NCBI RefSeq assembly: GCF_011075055.1
Contig: NC_058155.1
Location: 2,716,001-2,780,000, forward strand
Origin: Mangifera indica
Taxonomy: Eukaryota; Streptophyta; Magnoliopsida; Sapindales; Anacardiaceae
DNA length: 64,000 bases
Reading direction: 5' to 3'
Shown here: piece after piece, positions 24,435 to 36,355 of the stretch
Numbering within the stretch: the first letter of the stretch is position 1
Layout: every line of letters begins with the position of its first letter
Position numbers and translations under genes: made by a program
The notes under the pieces: model-generated
Told to the model about the DNA's origin: nothing
Seen by the model: only the letters and a program-made list of their open reading frames with translations
Databases searched by the model: none

Positions 24435-27400
24435 TTAATTGATTTTTGGATTGAGATAAAACTTTGGATCTCTGAAGAACCTGACTATCGCTTCAGCCTT
24501 GTCTGCTGATAGGTCCGTGTTCTCTAGAATGTATTCCTTTGATGCTTTAGCAATTGCTTCAATTGAGCCAATAGCTTGATTAAGCTGAAAGAGAAGAATG
24601 AGACGGCGTTATCATTTTGAACAGGAATTTATCTTTGAGTATGGTCAAAAGACATAGCTACAGTTCCAAAATTTAACAAGCTTTTGATTGATTTAAAATT
24701 CGGAGGATGGTTACAAAATATAGCTGACAAAGGCATATTAATTAATAATAAAATTATATATACTAACAATGAGTACTAATTTATGTACTATCAATTACAT
24801 ATCACCATATAATTAAATAATTTTGAATTAAATAAAAACAACATCTAATATCATGATAATATATTATCTTTAATATACAACTTAATACTAATTATTAATA
24901 CAGATAGTCATACTCATTAATTAATTAACATGCTTCTTTTTTTTATATATTTTTAATTTTCTCTATAAAAATAGGTATCTCTCACATTCCTATCAATTTA
25001 ATTTTGTTAAACCTTTTTCAGTCATGATTTTAAGTTATATCACAAATTTAAAATATCAAATACACGTCACATTATATTTTTTTTATTTTTATAAATCATC
25101 AATAATAAAAAATATTAATTTGAAACAAATATGTGAAATGCTTTTGTTTTATTAACATTTACAAACAAATTTGAAAAACATCTTCAATTTTTTAAAATCA
25201 TCAAAATTTCCATAAAACACCAAAAAAAAAAAAAAAAAAGAAGCAACACATATCGATCATTATGTTCCACTAATTAAGACAAGATGACATAACAGTCTAA
25301 GACAAGAAGAGAAACAAACTGTCTGGGCATCAGTGAGTCTCAATCTGATGTACTATTTTGTTTAAAATTATTTTTATAAATTATTTACAGTTTAGTTCAG
25401 TTTGAAAATCACTCAAATTGTAATTCAAACCATAAACCATTTAAAAAATTTTTTAAAACCAAATCAAACCGTTTTACAATCCAAACTAAACCAAACTATA
25501 AATTTTTAACAGTTTAATTTGAATTTACAGTTTTACCTATTTTTTTGCACACCCCTAAATTTATTACTTTTTATATAAAAATTCAGAACTCTAAAGTGAA
25601 TTGAATGTCAAGTCGAGATAGATAATGGCTTCAAATTATTTGAACTTGGACTGAGCTTCTAAATTTTAGAACATATTTAAATGAAAACAAATTATATATG
25701 CAGTTGTCCCATGAATATATTTTTAAATTTATTTTTCAACTTGCCCACAGGGATGGATTAATTAAAATGTGTTCTAAAACTAATTACCTCCAAGTAAAAC
25801 TGAAAATTTTCATTTTTATACAACATTTTTGTTACTAATAAGAATCAGCATATTATCAGGTTATAAATAAGAAAATATGGCAGCAAACAGTGGTAAACAT
25901 CACATAATGACCAAATCACATTTGCAAGAAACAAAAAGACTTCTTACACAACTAGGAGGAAGACCTTGAACAAGTTGCTTAAATTATGGTGAACTAAATT
26001 ACCGCATATGCATCATGATTATCTATAGATGGTATGGATGTGATCACTTCAAGGAAGATGTCCATTCGCTGCACTGACCGCTTTCTCTTCACATGCAAGA
26101 GAAGCGACAAAGCAAGTTAATAAATAATCTAGAATGGACGTTCAAGGAAGTGATGACTTCCACCAACCTCAGCCTTCATTTTTGATAAAGCATCTCGCTG
26201 CTTGCATGCTGCAGTATAAATGGTATTCAATAAGCTACCTGAATAGAAACTGAGGTGAGCTTCATAGAGAACAATTGTACCTCCACGAGAGTGAGCTATT
26301 TTAACAATCTTTTCCAAACCCATCTCTATGTCTTGAACTGGCACAAATGTTGGTCTGCCAAGGTCCATATCATATCTTCATTAAATGCAAACAGGTATTT
26401 AGGTTTTTAGAATAAGAATCAGAATAAAAAGAGATAAAGTTGAATATTGTATTTAGGTAACTCACTTGAAGTAAGAGCGAACAAAAGAATCATTTTGGTC
26501 TCTAGTTGGGAGACTGACAACAACATAGAGATGGGCAAACTGCTCCTTTAGTTTCTTCACCCTACACAAAGATCAAATGGGGTCTAATAACATTTCCGCC
26601 TGATCAAATGCTTATATGAAACAGCTAGCAACTAGAATAGGAAAAAATCGTAGACTACCTGCCAAAGACTGGCTCAATATTGTTGCAGTTCCAGTTTGTG
26701 ACGAAAATGAATGAGACTGACAAACCTCCACAGTTAAAAATTAAGTCCTACACAAAATATTTCTAGAATTGAGTGATAAATATATTAAATACAGAATGCA
26801 TACAGAAATGAGAAGATACTTAACAGGAGCTATTCGAACAAAATTGAGGCGGAAAGAATTTGCACCGAGGAAGGAAGAGATAAAATTGATGAATGATGGG
26901 TGCTGTTCATCTCTCCATGTGCTGCTCATCATACAAACTCCTGCACCTCCTTCAAACACAAAATACAACTGACTGAAACCAATATTTCAAGTAGAGATAC
27001 AAGTAAGAAGCAAAGGTTTTTGAACATGTATTTAGCAGCCTTCTATTATCACCATCCAAGCAATCCATCTCCAATGATTTGAATACAACTCTATGCAAAT
27101 GATGTCAATGTTTTCATATTTAACAGTAACATGCAGAAATCAAACGGAGAATATGAAATTTACATGTTATGAAACACAAGACCCTCAGGTATCAGACACA
27201 TAAGTCAGTTTCAACAAAGTTAAGTCTCCAAACAAAAATTTAAAGCATACCATTATTTTTCTTATCTCATACACATGCAGCAAGAAGGTGAATGAATATA
27301 CAAAGGCATCCTTTTGGTATTTTAAGAGCAACTTGTGAGAAAGTCTAACAAAAGAAATTTACGGTTATGTAGATCAACTTATATCAATGAAACAAAGTCA

Positions 27401-28135
27401 CACTTCAAGTCACAAAGAGAAATACCAAATAACGAAAAAAACAAGACAGACCAGAGCTTGAAATCTCCACATCCTCGTTCACATTGCAGTGTCAAATTAT
27501 ATTCAACTGTAACTTCAATACTCTATAATTGCTCACTATATGTACAATAACAGAAATGCCATTTTGGTTCCACTATCCAATATTTAAAAAAAATAAATAA
27601 ATAAACTAAGCCGCTTATTATTTAACAACTATCTAGTAACTTTATATATTGTTCTTTCCTGTATTTGCGTAGAATATTTTCTTTGAGTACTTTTCAAAAT
27701 TAAGTATTTACCATAAAAGCACTTTACACATGAACAAACACACACATTAATCTCTTAATTTTATTTATTCATTTATTTATTTTTGTTTTCTTGAGATTTC
27801 TTAGCTACCAAAAGATCAATTGATCACTCAAATTCTCTCGGAAAAAAATTATTCAATTTTTTTAATTTATTCAGACAAAATGAAAAAAAAAAAACAGTTC
27901 ACAAGAAGCATCGAAACTCCTTTATTTTTTTTCTAAGTTTTTTAGACTTAATTAAAAGATAAACTGAAAACCCAATTTCTGGTGTTTCCATGTTTGGCTG
28001 CCAAGAAAATAAAATTACAACGATTTCTCGGGAACAAAATAATCGCGGAGCCAGTCATTAGAAATAACCTGAGTTAGCGAAATGTGACGTGTTCTGAGCC
28101 GTTGGATCGCCGTAGCTTGATTTTTGATATGCCAT
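24435..28135 (-). CDS. PTD: PARTING DANCERS (PTD) meiotic crossover protein, eight exons
   Basis: PTD is an ERCC1-like plant protein that partners the XPF-like SHOC1 to promote class I (interfering) meiotic crossovers. Exons on the minus strand are 28135-28069, 26949-26825, 26747-26659, 26561-26466, 26375-26281, 26208-26168, 26086-26003 and 24584-24435. Every junction is GT-AG and in frame, giving 248 residues. Recognisable blocks are [41 protein letters not shown] with [11 protein letters not shown], and a C-terminal tandem helix-hairpin-helix-like region (about 178-240: [46 protein letters not shown]). Length and intron pattern fit an intact gene. The long intron 1 (1.1 kb) and intron 7 (1.4 kb) are AT-rich, and the latter holds repeat remnants. 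Exon 1 is short; it is supported by frame and splice fit rather than by strong conservation. Confidence 0.92.
24755..24910. repeat. AT-rich MITE-like repeat in PTD intron 7
   Basis: It shares the family layout in reverse orientation: AATAAAATTATATATACTAA at one end, TACATATCACCATATAATTA and TATCATGATAATATATTAT as arms. It is intronic and should be spliced out. Confidence 0.45.
25350..25560 (-). mobile_element. hAT-like MITE remnant in PTD intron 7
   Basis: On the minus strand it starts TAGGGGTGTGCA followed by AAACTGTAAATTCAAA and related ACCAAAC/GTTTGGTTT words in both orientations. TAGGGGTG-type ends are common in plant hAT-derived short elements. Only one clean end is seen and no 8-bp target duplication was found. 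Confidence 0.3.
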
Positions 28136-28499
28136 TTGCAAAGAATTAAAACCGAAAATTGTGCAGAGTTGAGAGATATTTGTAGAAAGTGAAGCGGGAC
28201 TTTTCAAGTTTCAAATTCAACTTTCAAGCTTAAATATTAGTAGCATCAAAATTTAAGGCCCCTAAAGTTTATGTTATCTACCAAATTACCACAAACAAAT
28301 AAATAAATAAATATATATTTTTTTGGTTTTTATATATATATAAAATTAAAAAAATGAGTTTATTTTTCATGTTTTAGATTTGGACTGTGTTTGATCAAGA
28401 ATGACATTTGTTTCGTCTAAAATTTATTACAGAATTCTAATTAATACATGATCGTCAAATGAAGTAATAAATGATAGTCAGATATTATACAAAGGGAAC
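28136..28499. promoter_or_regulatory. PTD promoter / upstream region
   Basis: This is the 360 bp upstream of the PTD start on the minus strand, up to the foldback element. It includes a (TA/AAAT)-rich run at 28296-28345. No definite regulatory motif was assigned. Confidence 0.35.
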
Positions 28500-28620
28500 T
28501 CAAATATTTTAGCCATTTTTTAAATTCGATTATACAGTTTTAAACTATATTTTTTTTCATTATACAATTAAACCAAAAAATACAAACTATTGAAATTACC
28601 TTTTAATACATAATGACAAC

Positions 28621-28835
28621 TAGGTTGGATTCACAGTGTATCCACCCTGAACTCAATTAAGTCCAAGTTCATTTGACTACTAAAGTGTCGAGTCAAAACT
28701 CAAAAAATAATTGATTGAGTTTGAATTCAAACTCGAGTTTATTAACTATAGTATTTAAAGTTTGGGCTCGACCTCGAGTTTTTGTCTAAAAGACTCATTT
28801 AAACTAAACTTAAATTTGATTTGAATCCATTTTTA
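28621..28835. mobile_element. hAT-type MITE in the left arm of the foldback element
   Basis: This 215-bp insertion has TAGGTTGGATTCA at the left and the inverse of TAAAAATGGATTCA at the right. It is flanked by a perfect 8-bp target duplication ATGACAAC (28613-28620 and 28836-28843), as for hAT elements. Its absence from the right arm shows it inserted after the foldback element formed. Confidence 0.8.
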
Positions 28836-29333
28836 ATGACAACCTGTCATATTTTTTTTTTTTCCTCTCCCTATCCTCCTATCTTTAATTTTTCTCTTCG
28901 CTTTTTTTCAACCATTTCAGCTCAAATCCTTCATTATTGTTCAGTTTCTCAGTTATAGTCAGCTCCAAAATAGTTTCACAAGTGAGTAATCATATTATTT
29001 TGTATTCACTTTTGGGTTTGTTTTGGATTTCTTTAAAAATTGTTTTTTTTGATATGATATTCGTGTTTTCTAGTTTAAAAATTATTTGTTTTGTTTGTGA
29101 TTTAAGCATGTTTACTAATTTTTGACGTCGAAAAATGAAGTTCAAGGGTTTTCCCTGAGTTAGGTTTTGAGATTTAAATTTTGTTAAGTAAATTCATGTT
29201 TTTCAGTTAATAATGGTTAACGTAATTAATATTGGTTTTAGTGAATCATTTGAATAATTTGTGGGTTGAAACGGTAATAATCGAATGTTTTTACCATTGA
29301 AATAGACAATAATAGGGTCAACGTAGGGTTGGA

Positions 29334-29693
29334 TTTAAACCGAATTTATTTGAGTTTGAACTCCAGTTTAGCTTAAATGATTCTAAAACAAGCTAAGCTC
29401 AAATAAATTTGAGTTTAAGCTTGAGTCTAAAAGTTCAATATCTTTAAACTTGAGCTTTGAAGTGTTTTGCTCATCAAACTCGTCAGCTAAAAATTTTAAT
29501 ATAAAATGATATCGTTTTAATCGATATGTGTTAGAACGATATCGTTTTAATAATGAATTAATTAAAAACTCAAACTCAAACTCAACTCTTTTGAAATGAG
29601 TTGAATTCGAGTTTATTTAAAACGATCTTGAGTTTTAGCTTAATTTCATGCTAATGTTTGAGTTTCAATTTAACTTGATTTGAATTCAACCTT
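29334..29693. mobile_element. MITE-like inverted-repeat element in the foldback loop
   Basis: It starts TAGGGTTGGATTTAAACC and ends in the inverse of TAAGGTTGAATTCAAATCAA. The interior is full of GAGTTTGAACTC/AAGCTTGAG words typical of hAT-derived short elements. A clean target duplication was not found, so limits are approximate. The centre holds two ACGATATCGTTTTAA/GATATCGTTTTAAT copies. Confidence 0.5.
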
Positions 29694-30488
29694 AAATAGA
29701 TGTACCATACCAACATCACATCTAACTTTGTGGAGGGTTAAAATGGAACCGTGGGAGCCTTAAGGGGCAAATGAATAGTATTGTTGATTTCAACAATAAA
29801 AACTTATGATTTTTGTAAACGGAGTACTCAAACAGTTCATCTAAAACAATATTTTAACACATATTAGATATTTTTAACTTTAAAAAAGATGAATTTATTT
29901 AACAAAAATCAAATCTCAAGACTTGAGCTGACCAAACAAGTCCAATTTTTTCATTTTCTAGCGATGAAAATTGGCAAACACACTTAAAATCACAAATAAA
30001 ACAAAAAAAAAAAAATACATTTTCTCTCAAACAAGAACAATTTTCAAATTGAAAAACATGAATATCAAGTTGGAAAATACAATTTCTTACAAAATCCGAA
30101 ATAAAGCCATAAACGCAGACAAAACGATATGATTATTCACTTTTGAAGTCGTTTTGGAGATGATTACAATTGAGAAACTGAATGGCATGAAGAATAGGGG
30201 TAGAAATCGTCGAAAACAAGTGGAGAGAAATACTGTAGGTTGGATGGATACGCTAGTGAAAGGGAAAAATTATAGAAGGGTAGTTTCGATAGTTTGTGTT
30301 TTTTGGTTCTCCTAAAATTATATAATAAATAATAGGTTATATTTGTATAAACCGATTACAAAATGTCTAAAATAATTAATTTAAAAAAAAAAGAAAATTC
30401 TAGGCCTTTCCCCTTCTTCGTTTCTTATGGTTACCCACCTTGCTTCGCAACCACAAACTCAAAATTCTAAAGCAAAAAGACGGTATAA

Positions 30489-32042
30489 ATGGGCTCAACA
30501 AACTCCAAATCCAAAGCCTCAATAGCCATCTCTTCTTCTTCGCGATTGTTTTCAAAACGACTCTTGTTCGACCGCCGCTACGGATGGGTGTAATTTCCTT
30601 CTCTCTCTTTCACTCTCTCTGCATCTCAATTTCATCTATATTTAATGTATATACACAAATATAGCAGAAATGGACAATTTTTTTAATAATCTGATTTTAG
30701 GTTTGACGAATGGAAGAGCCCATCTGAAGAAGCTCTCGCTGGAGGCCGGGGAATGTGAGTTTTGTTTTTAGTTCATTTTCTCTTTAAAAACTGCCATTTG
30801 TTTGCTGATAAATGCCGAGAAAAGTTTAGAACTTCAGTAAATTTTATGTTTTTAATACTTTAAAAAAAGTTAGAACGTGTATTTTTTGGTGTTATTAGAG
30901 GTCTACTGTTAATAGACACCATTGATATGCTTATTGACAGTATCAAAATTATAACAAGGGTTTTTTTTACAAACTGAATGAACTTAATTGCTTGTTTTTA
31001 ATAGTACATTTTGTTATCTGCTGAATCTAAAGTTATTAATGCAGCATCTTATGCCATGAATGTCACTTTTTATGTCATCAACTAGACATTATTCTGATAG
31101 TGTTACTGTGATTTTAGTATGGCTAATGTTCCTTTTTATAACTTTCAATGCCTGCATATCCACTCACTAATGAATATTTCTTTCTCTTACTTTTGTAAAG
31201 GTTTTGCATATTGCCTGTAGCAAAAGCTCTCTTAAAGATAGCTTCAGACTCGGTATGATGATCTTTGTTAGTTAGACTTATCTTACTGTTTTTAATTATA
31301 TATTTTATTTCGTTTGTAACATTCTGTTAACTTTGTGCTGTGCTGTATGTCAATGAGTTTAGACTATGAAGTCTGAAGATTTGTATCTAGTCATACATTG
31401 TTTTCCTTCATGAATGAAATTTTTTTTACTTATTTTTTTTGCCCCATCACTTTCTGTTTTCTCAGTTCCTGCTTAATTCTTTTAATTGAGCATGTCTCTA
31501 ATTTCCTATCATCAGTTTTAGCCGAATAACCACTTGAAAGTGAATGTAAATCGTCTATGGACATTTTGTATAAGTATACTGTCTAGTATGCTTGCCATGT
31601 AGATAAGGAGACAATCATAATGGTGACTATCTCCAATTATTTAGTCTGCTGTCCACATACACTATGCTCCTGTCTAATTTCTCTTCTTGTTTTTATAATT
31701 TCCATATGTTCTAAGGCTAATTTCGTATGCAGCAATTTAATGCAGATGCACGTATATAATGTTATCTAACAATGCTGATGGATATCACCTATTGATACAA
31801 CACTTGAATAATATTCAAGACTGATGATGAAAAATGTTGTATATTTTTATTTACTTGTCCTTTACCTGCAATTTTTGCAGATCAACCTTGCAGCAAGCTC
31901 TGCTGTTGAAGTGTATGAGAGGCCAGACCTCTACTCTCCTCAGTCACTGAAGGCTAGTTTCAATGGTTGGCTTCAGAGCATCTCATCTTATGTTCAGAAG
32001 CCACAATTCAACCGTCTTAAATTCAAAGAAAATTCTACATAA
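30489..32042 (+). CDS. Small conserved-looking plant protein, 122 residues, four exons, function unknown
   Basis: Exons are 30489-30589, 30701-30754, 31201-31252 and 31881-32042. All junctions are GT-AG with consistent phase, and codons flow across each junction (RYGW-VFDEW, GRGM-FCILP). The N-terminus (residues 1-31) is rich in Ser, Lys and Arg with no acidic residue until Asp28, like an organelle-targeting sequence, though this is only compositional. The middle, RYGWVFDEWKSPSEEALAGG, and AKALLKIASDSINLAASSAV look structured. The C-terminus is polar. I do not recognise a named domain. I think the gene is real because four exons join in one frame. The nearest neighbour on the left is a foldback transposon that ends about 115 bp upstream. 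Confidence 0.75.
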
Positions 32043-32789
32043 GATCCTATCATTTACTCTTCAAATCTGCATACGGGCAACAGAGAATGACAAAAGGCTT
32101 AGGTATGAATATCTGACCTGTATTTTTTCTCAATCGGCAATCAGTGTTGCAGGTATATGTAGGCATGCAAATGGGTTTTTATTTGCTGAAACACCAGAAG
32201 GTATACCTTGCAACTGACTCGCTAAAATGGCTCTTGATCCTCGTACATTTATTACTATTGTGGCTACCATTTTCATAATATATTCTTTGATTCTGTAAAG
32301 CAACGACAATTTAGTACCAGAAAGCATAAACCATCTTTTGCGGATTATCTCATTCATAATAAAAAGTTCCCCATCCTCACTGAAAGTTCTACAAATGACT
32401 ATTTGAAATGTTTGTGTACAAATTTAGATTCATTTTTGCAATTTCTGTTTGCATGTAATATAATTTTTTGGCAACACTGGGTGTTAGCTCATCATATGCG
32501 AGATATTTCCTTTGTTTTAATGCTCAATCTGGTTTGCATTCTGAGTTTGAGACTTGAAGGTGAAACGAAAATTCTGTGGGTTCCCAACATTGCGTTACGA
32601 TATACTTGGTAGTTATACTTTTTTTAGTGTAAAGAAAGGACATTTAGGGATTAATTTCATTTACACAAACTTAGAAAGGGGAATTAATTTGATTTGTGCT
32701 CACAATGTTGTGACCACATGGTCGAGGAATAGAGTCTTGGTAGGACTAGAATCAAATTGAGCTGTGGTTGAGTTTTATTGTCAATTTCG
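32043..32789. other. 3' flank of the 122-residue gene, no gene seen
   Basis: This holds 3' UTR and AT-rich sequence up to the TIR of the large MULE. Short open frames here have no recognisable content. Confidence 0.5.
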
Positions 32790-33260
32790 CTCAATCAAAC
32801 TCGAAATGGGCAGATATGATTCAATTTCAAATCACAATTTAACTTTACAAAACATAATTTTTTTTTAAATTAATAATTAAATTTAAAAAATATTTGGGAT
32901 ATTAATTAAAATAGGTATAGAAATTTCTGACTAAATCTTTTTAGGTAAACTTTTAATGAATTTATCTTTTTAAGTAAATTTAATTTTTATTTCAATAATA
33001 CCTCTCTTTGTTAATTATTTTTTTTTTTCAGTATGGATTTTTGTTGACAACCTTTCATTCCAGAGCATACTACTGCATCATCACATTGATAATAAGTTTA
33101 GTAACTTATGAATTGAATATTCATAAACTTGTTCAGAAACAGATCGATTGTTGGTACAATTGTTGATATGTATAGATCGGAACGAAAATATGAACATAAG
33201 TGCAAAGAGTGCGAGTATGAAAAATGGTGCGAGTGTGAAGAGTGCAAAAGAGAAAATAGT
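32790..33260. repeat. Left TIR of the large MULE
   Basis: This matches the inverse of 43590-44070 over some 450 bp with many substitutions. The inner part (33190-33290) turns into irregular GAGTGCGA/GAGTGTGAA repeats, mirrored in the right TIR at 43600-43660. Confidence 0.75.
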
Positions 33261-33534
33261 GGTGCGAAAAGTGCAAGGGAAGTTGCATTGCAAAAATTGT
33301 ATGAATTTATACATTAAAAATTTGAATGGAACTGTTGCGTGAAAAACACTTGTCATTAATGTTTTGGATGGTGTAGCTTTGGACGCAAATGAAAATATTT
33401 ATTGCAGTTTCATCCTTGATTTATAAACAAACCACATTTTTTTACTTGTTTGATACAAAAATTAATTGATTTTAAACAAACCATACTTGACTTGTTTGAA
33501 TTGATTGATCAGAAAAATAGTAGGGGTGATATTC

Positions 33535-35700
33535 ATGCTTACCTTTGATAGACAATGGTTTGATGAAGGTGATAATAATTTAAAATATATTGATGAAGTT
33601 CAAACATTAGTTTTAGTCGATAGGAAAAACAATTATGATGAATTTGTAGAAGCGGTATCTTCTCATTTGGGTATTGATTGAAGTTGTTATGAGGTAAAAA
33701 TTTATATATCAAACCTAATGGAGTTTAGTGATTTGTCATATTTGTTAAAAGATGACTATAATATTCAGATAATGATGAAGTTATCTAGGTCACATAAAAG
33801 GTCTTTTTTATTTCTTGAAGTAGTGACACACCAAATTAAAGTGAAAACCAACTATGAACAACAACATCCAAAACCAAAACAAGGGATTTACCAAGGAGTT
33901 CATCAAAACCTATCTATTGAAGTTCACTCTTTGGATAACATATATAAGCAACTGGAAAGTGTGCAAAAAAATAGTGAGGTAAATGTAAACTTTCATCATG
34001 ACAGTGTTGAGATTAGTGTTGGTTAGAATCTTTCATCTCAAGATTGGGCACATGGTGAAAGAGGCCTATAATCGCTATGGGATACACTTGAAGAATGTTA
34101 TCAAATGGATGATTTATCAACATATGATTTTCACTTCAACAAAGAAGTTGAATATGATAGTTATGATGATAGTGGTGGTGATATTGATGACAATGGTGAT
34201 GATAATAATGATAGTGATATTGGTGGTGTTGAAGGGGGTGATGATGCAAGGGTTGGTCCATTACGGATAGTGCATAAAAGTTCCGTTCACATTGCTTCAA
34301 TGCATCACAGTTTCAATCCCATTAATGTGCAGGTTCCAAATTCATTTTTTAGTGGTTTAAAGCCTTATAGAGATGCAAAAAATGAGAAAATTGAAATTCA
34401 CTCAACTGCACCAAGAGATGGGAGATTCAAAGTGAAAGATTAATTTGCTTATAAACAAGTTTTAATAGATACATTACATAAGGATGCATTGAAAAATAGT
34501 TATCAATTCAAGGTTTCAAGTTCAAATAAAAAAGATGAGATATAAAATGTGTGTATTAACAATGCAAATGGAAAACAGAAGGAGTAAAGTTAAGTAACAA
34601 TGACATTTATGGGTGGATTCAGGCTAGACCGAGTTCAAACACCCCTCGGTTCGAATTAAAAAATGAGCTAAATCTTTCGATTCAAGTTCGATTTAAATTT
34701 TAATCAAATGATTTTGAGCAGAGCTAAATCGAGCAGAATCGACTTTTGACATCGAATCGGCTCTGATGAAATAATTCAATAACATTCCATGTTACTGAAT
34801 TTGGAACAATTTCCATGTAATTATAGCAAAGATGATAGTTTTTAAGCTTACTAGATAGCAAAAGCCAGTTCTTTAGATTAAATCATTGATTATTGAAGAG
34901 TCGAAAGATAGTGATGAAGTTGTTCGATGGAGATGGGATGTTGTTTATTGCTTTTGACATTAGAGATTGTCTCATCTCTATATCCAGTTGGAACATTCCA
35001 AAAAAGACCTTTCTATTTAGAGGATGGTAAAACATAAATGAAATCTAGAGAATATGAAAATATAAAAAGTAGGTTTGAAGATAATTTGATGGAGTTCTTA
35101 CTGTGGTGACAATTGAGTCTTTTACAACTGGAGCAAGAGTATCTGCATAAGAAACTACACCAAGTATTCTTTTTCTAGCTAAATTTGAGTTGAATCAAGC
35201 TGAACACCCTTTGGCTTGAGTTATACTCAAATTAAAAAATGAGCCAAATCTTTTGACTCAAGTTCGATTCGAATTTTAATTAAAAGAATTTAAGTCAAGC
35301 TAAATCGAATTGAATCAACTTTTGAGACCAAATCGGCGCAGATCATATTCAGACCTAGGGACATTTTTGTGTTGTGAAAGTTGGGAATGCACACTTGTTC
35401 TTGAGATGTTATAAGACCTTATCATAGACAAACAAACAAAAGGGCACTTGAGAAAATATTATTGACATAGTTTACTACAAGTGACTTGTGTGTATACGCT
35501 GAAAGACATTATAATGGATATGACGGATAGGTATCGAATTCATATCTCTTATGCATAAGCTTGACGTGCCAATAATTGAGCTTTCAATGAGATAAAAGGT
35601 TTATCAGATGAGTCATTCAAATTATTGTCGGCATTTTGTTACAACCTTGAACAATGAAACCTTGACGATATAACAAATAATATTATCTTTCTTTGATGTA
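33535..35700 (+). pseudogene. MuDR-type MULE transposase, N-terminal part only, with stops
   Basis: One reading frame runs from the ATG at 33535 to about 34590, broken only by stop codons (the first TGA near 33679, then TAG near 34024 and later TAAs). It encodes a MULE N-terminal domain (LTFDRQWFDEGDNNLKYIDE), a long Asp-rich acidic stretch (about 34140-34245) and the MuDR-type block VLIDTLHKDALKNSYQFKV. After an insertion (34611-35359) it resumes with a helix-turn-helix-like region (DIIMDMTDRYRIHISYA, then FNEIKGLSDESFKLLSAFCY). The DDE catalytic core, zinc finger and SWIM domain are missing, so the gene is both decayed and 3'-truncated. Family assignment rests on order and spacing of these blocks. 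Confidence 0.7.
34611..35359. mobile_element. Insertion with direct end repeats inside the transposase remnant
   Basis: It is flanked by near-identical 9-mers GACATTTAT (34602-34610) and GACATTTTT (35360-35368). Its two ends are direct repeats of about 150 bp (34620-34768 and 35200-35350), sharing GAATTAAAAAATGAGC at 34655 (variant at 35228) and CAAGTTCGATT. A middle part, read on the minus strand (about 35185-35100), resembles a copia reverse-transcriptase fragment (YADTLAPVVK). The class of the element is unclear. Confidence 0.5.
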
Positions 35701-35901
35701 TTAAACAAATAACAAATTTAAAAAAACACTCCAATATTCGCATTCAATCAACCTAAACTTTAACTACATCCAAACATCAACCACAAGCAACCAAATTGTC
35801 AACTACAAAGCAACTATAAAAACCATAATATAAATAAATAACAATAATATAAAACAGTATAGTATAAAAAATCAGTTAGAGTGTGAATTGTCGTCTTGCT
35901 T

Positions 35902-36355
35902 CCATATCTTCGATATTACAATGCAACGCATTGAGGCGACATTTTTGCCTGAAAAATCAAACCCACATCCACTGGTAAGATACTTTAAAATATAAACTAT
36001 GAATATCTTACAATCGTCAGATGTTATGGCTTGTTATGGTACATCAGTGCATTTTTTTATCGTTAATACCTCTATCTTTGACTTTATACCCTTAACCTCC
36101 CAATAACTAGTCGCACTAATAATGGATCCATATCTTCGATGTTACAATGCAACGCATTGAGGCGACATTTTTGCCTGAAAAATCAAACCCACATCCATTG
36201 GTAAGATACTTTAAAATATAAACTATGAATATCTCACAATCGTCAGATGTTATGGCTTGTTAGGGTACATCAGTGCATTTTTTGATCGTTAATACCTCTA
36301 TCTTTGACTTTACACCCTTAACCTCCCAATAACTAATCACACTAATAATGGATGG
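35902..36355. repeat. 226-bp tandem duplication of the Ulp1 terminal exon
   Basis: 35902-36127 and 36128-36355 are nearly identical direct copies, each beginning CCATATCTTCGAT. Each copy contains the coding of the cysteine-box segment and the final FDFSGKNVASMR-like part, so the last catalytic exon is present twice in tandem. Confidence 0.9.

Larger units (their letters stand above)
28505..30372. mobile_element. Long-armed foldback (TIR) element
   Basis: The left arm (about 28505-29210, with an internal hAT MITE) matches the inverse of the right arm (about 29870-30372). Pairs of inverted segments include CAAACTATTGAAATTACC at 28585 and GGGTAGTTTCGATAGTTTG near 30280, the block CAGTTTCTCAGTTATAGTCA at 28943 and its counterpart near 30160, and TTAAGTAAATTCATGTTTTT near 29180 and its counterpart near 29885. 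The outer ends share ATTTTAGCCATTTT. It has no coding capacity. Arms of several hundred bases suggest a MULE-type or foldback element. Confidence 0.7.

Noticed and set aside
33129..33356. Small open frames in the left MULE TIR
   Set aside because: Lys/Cys/Glu-rich translations of GAGTGC repeats.
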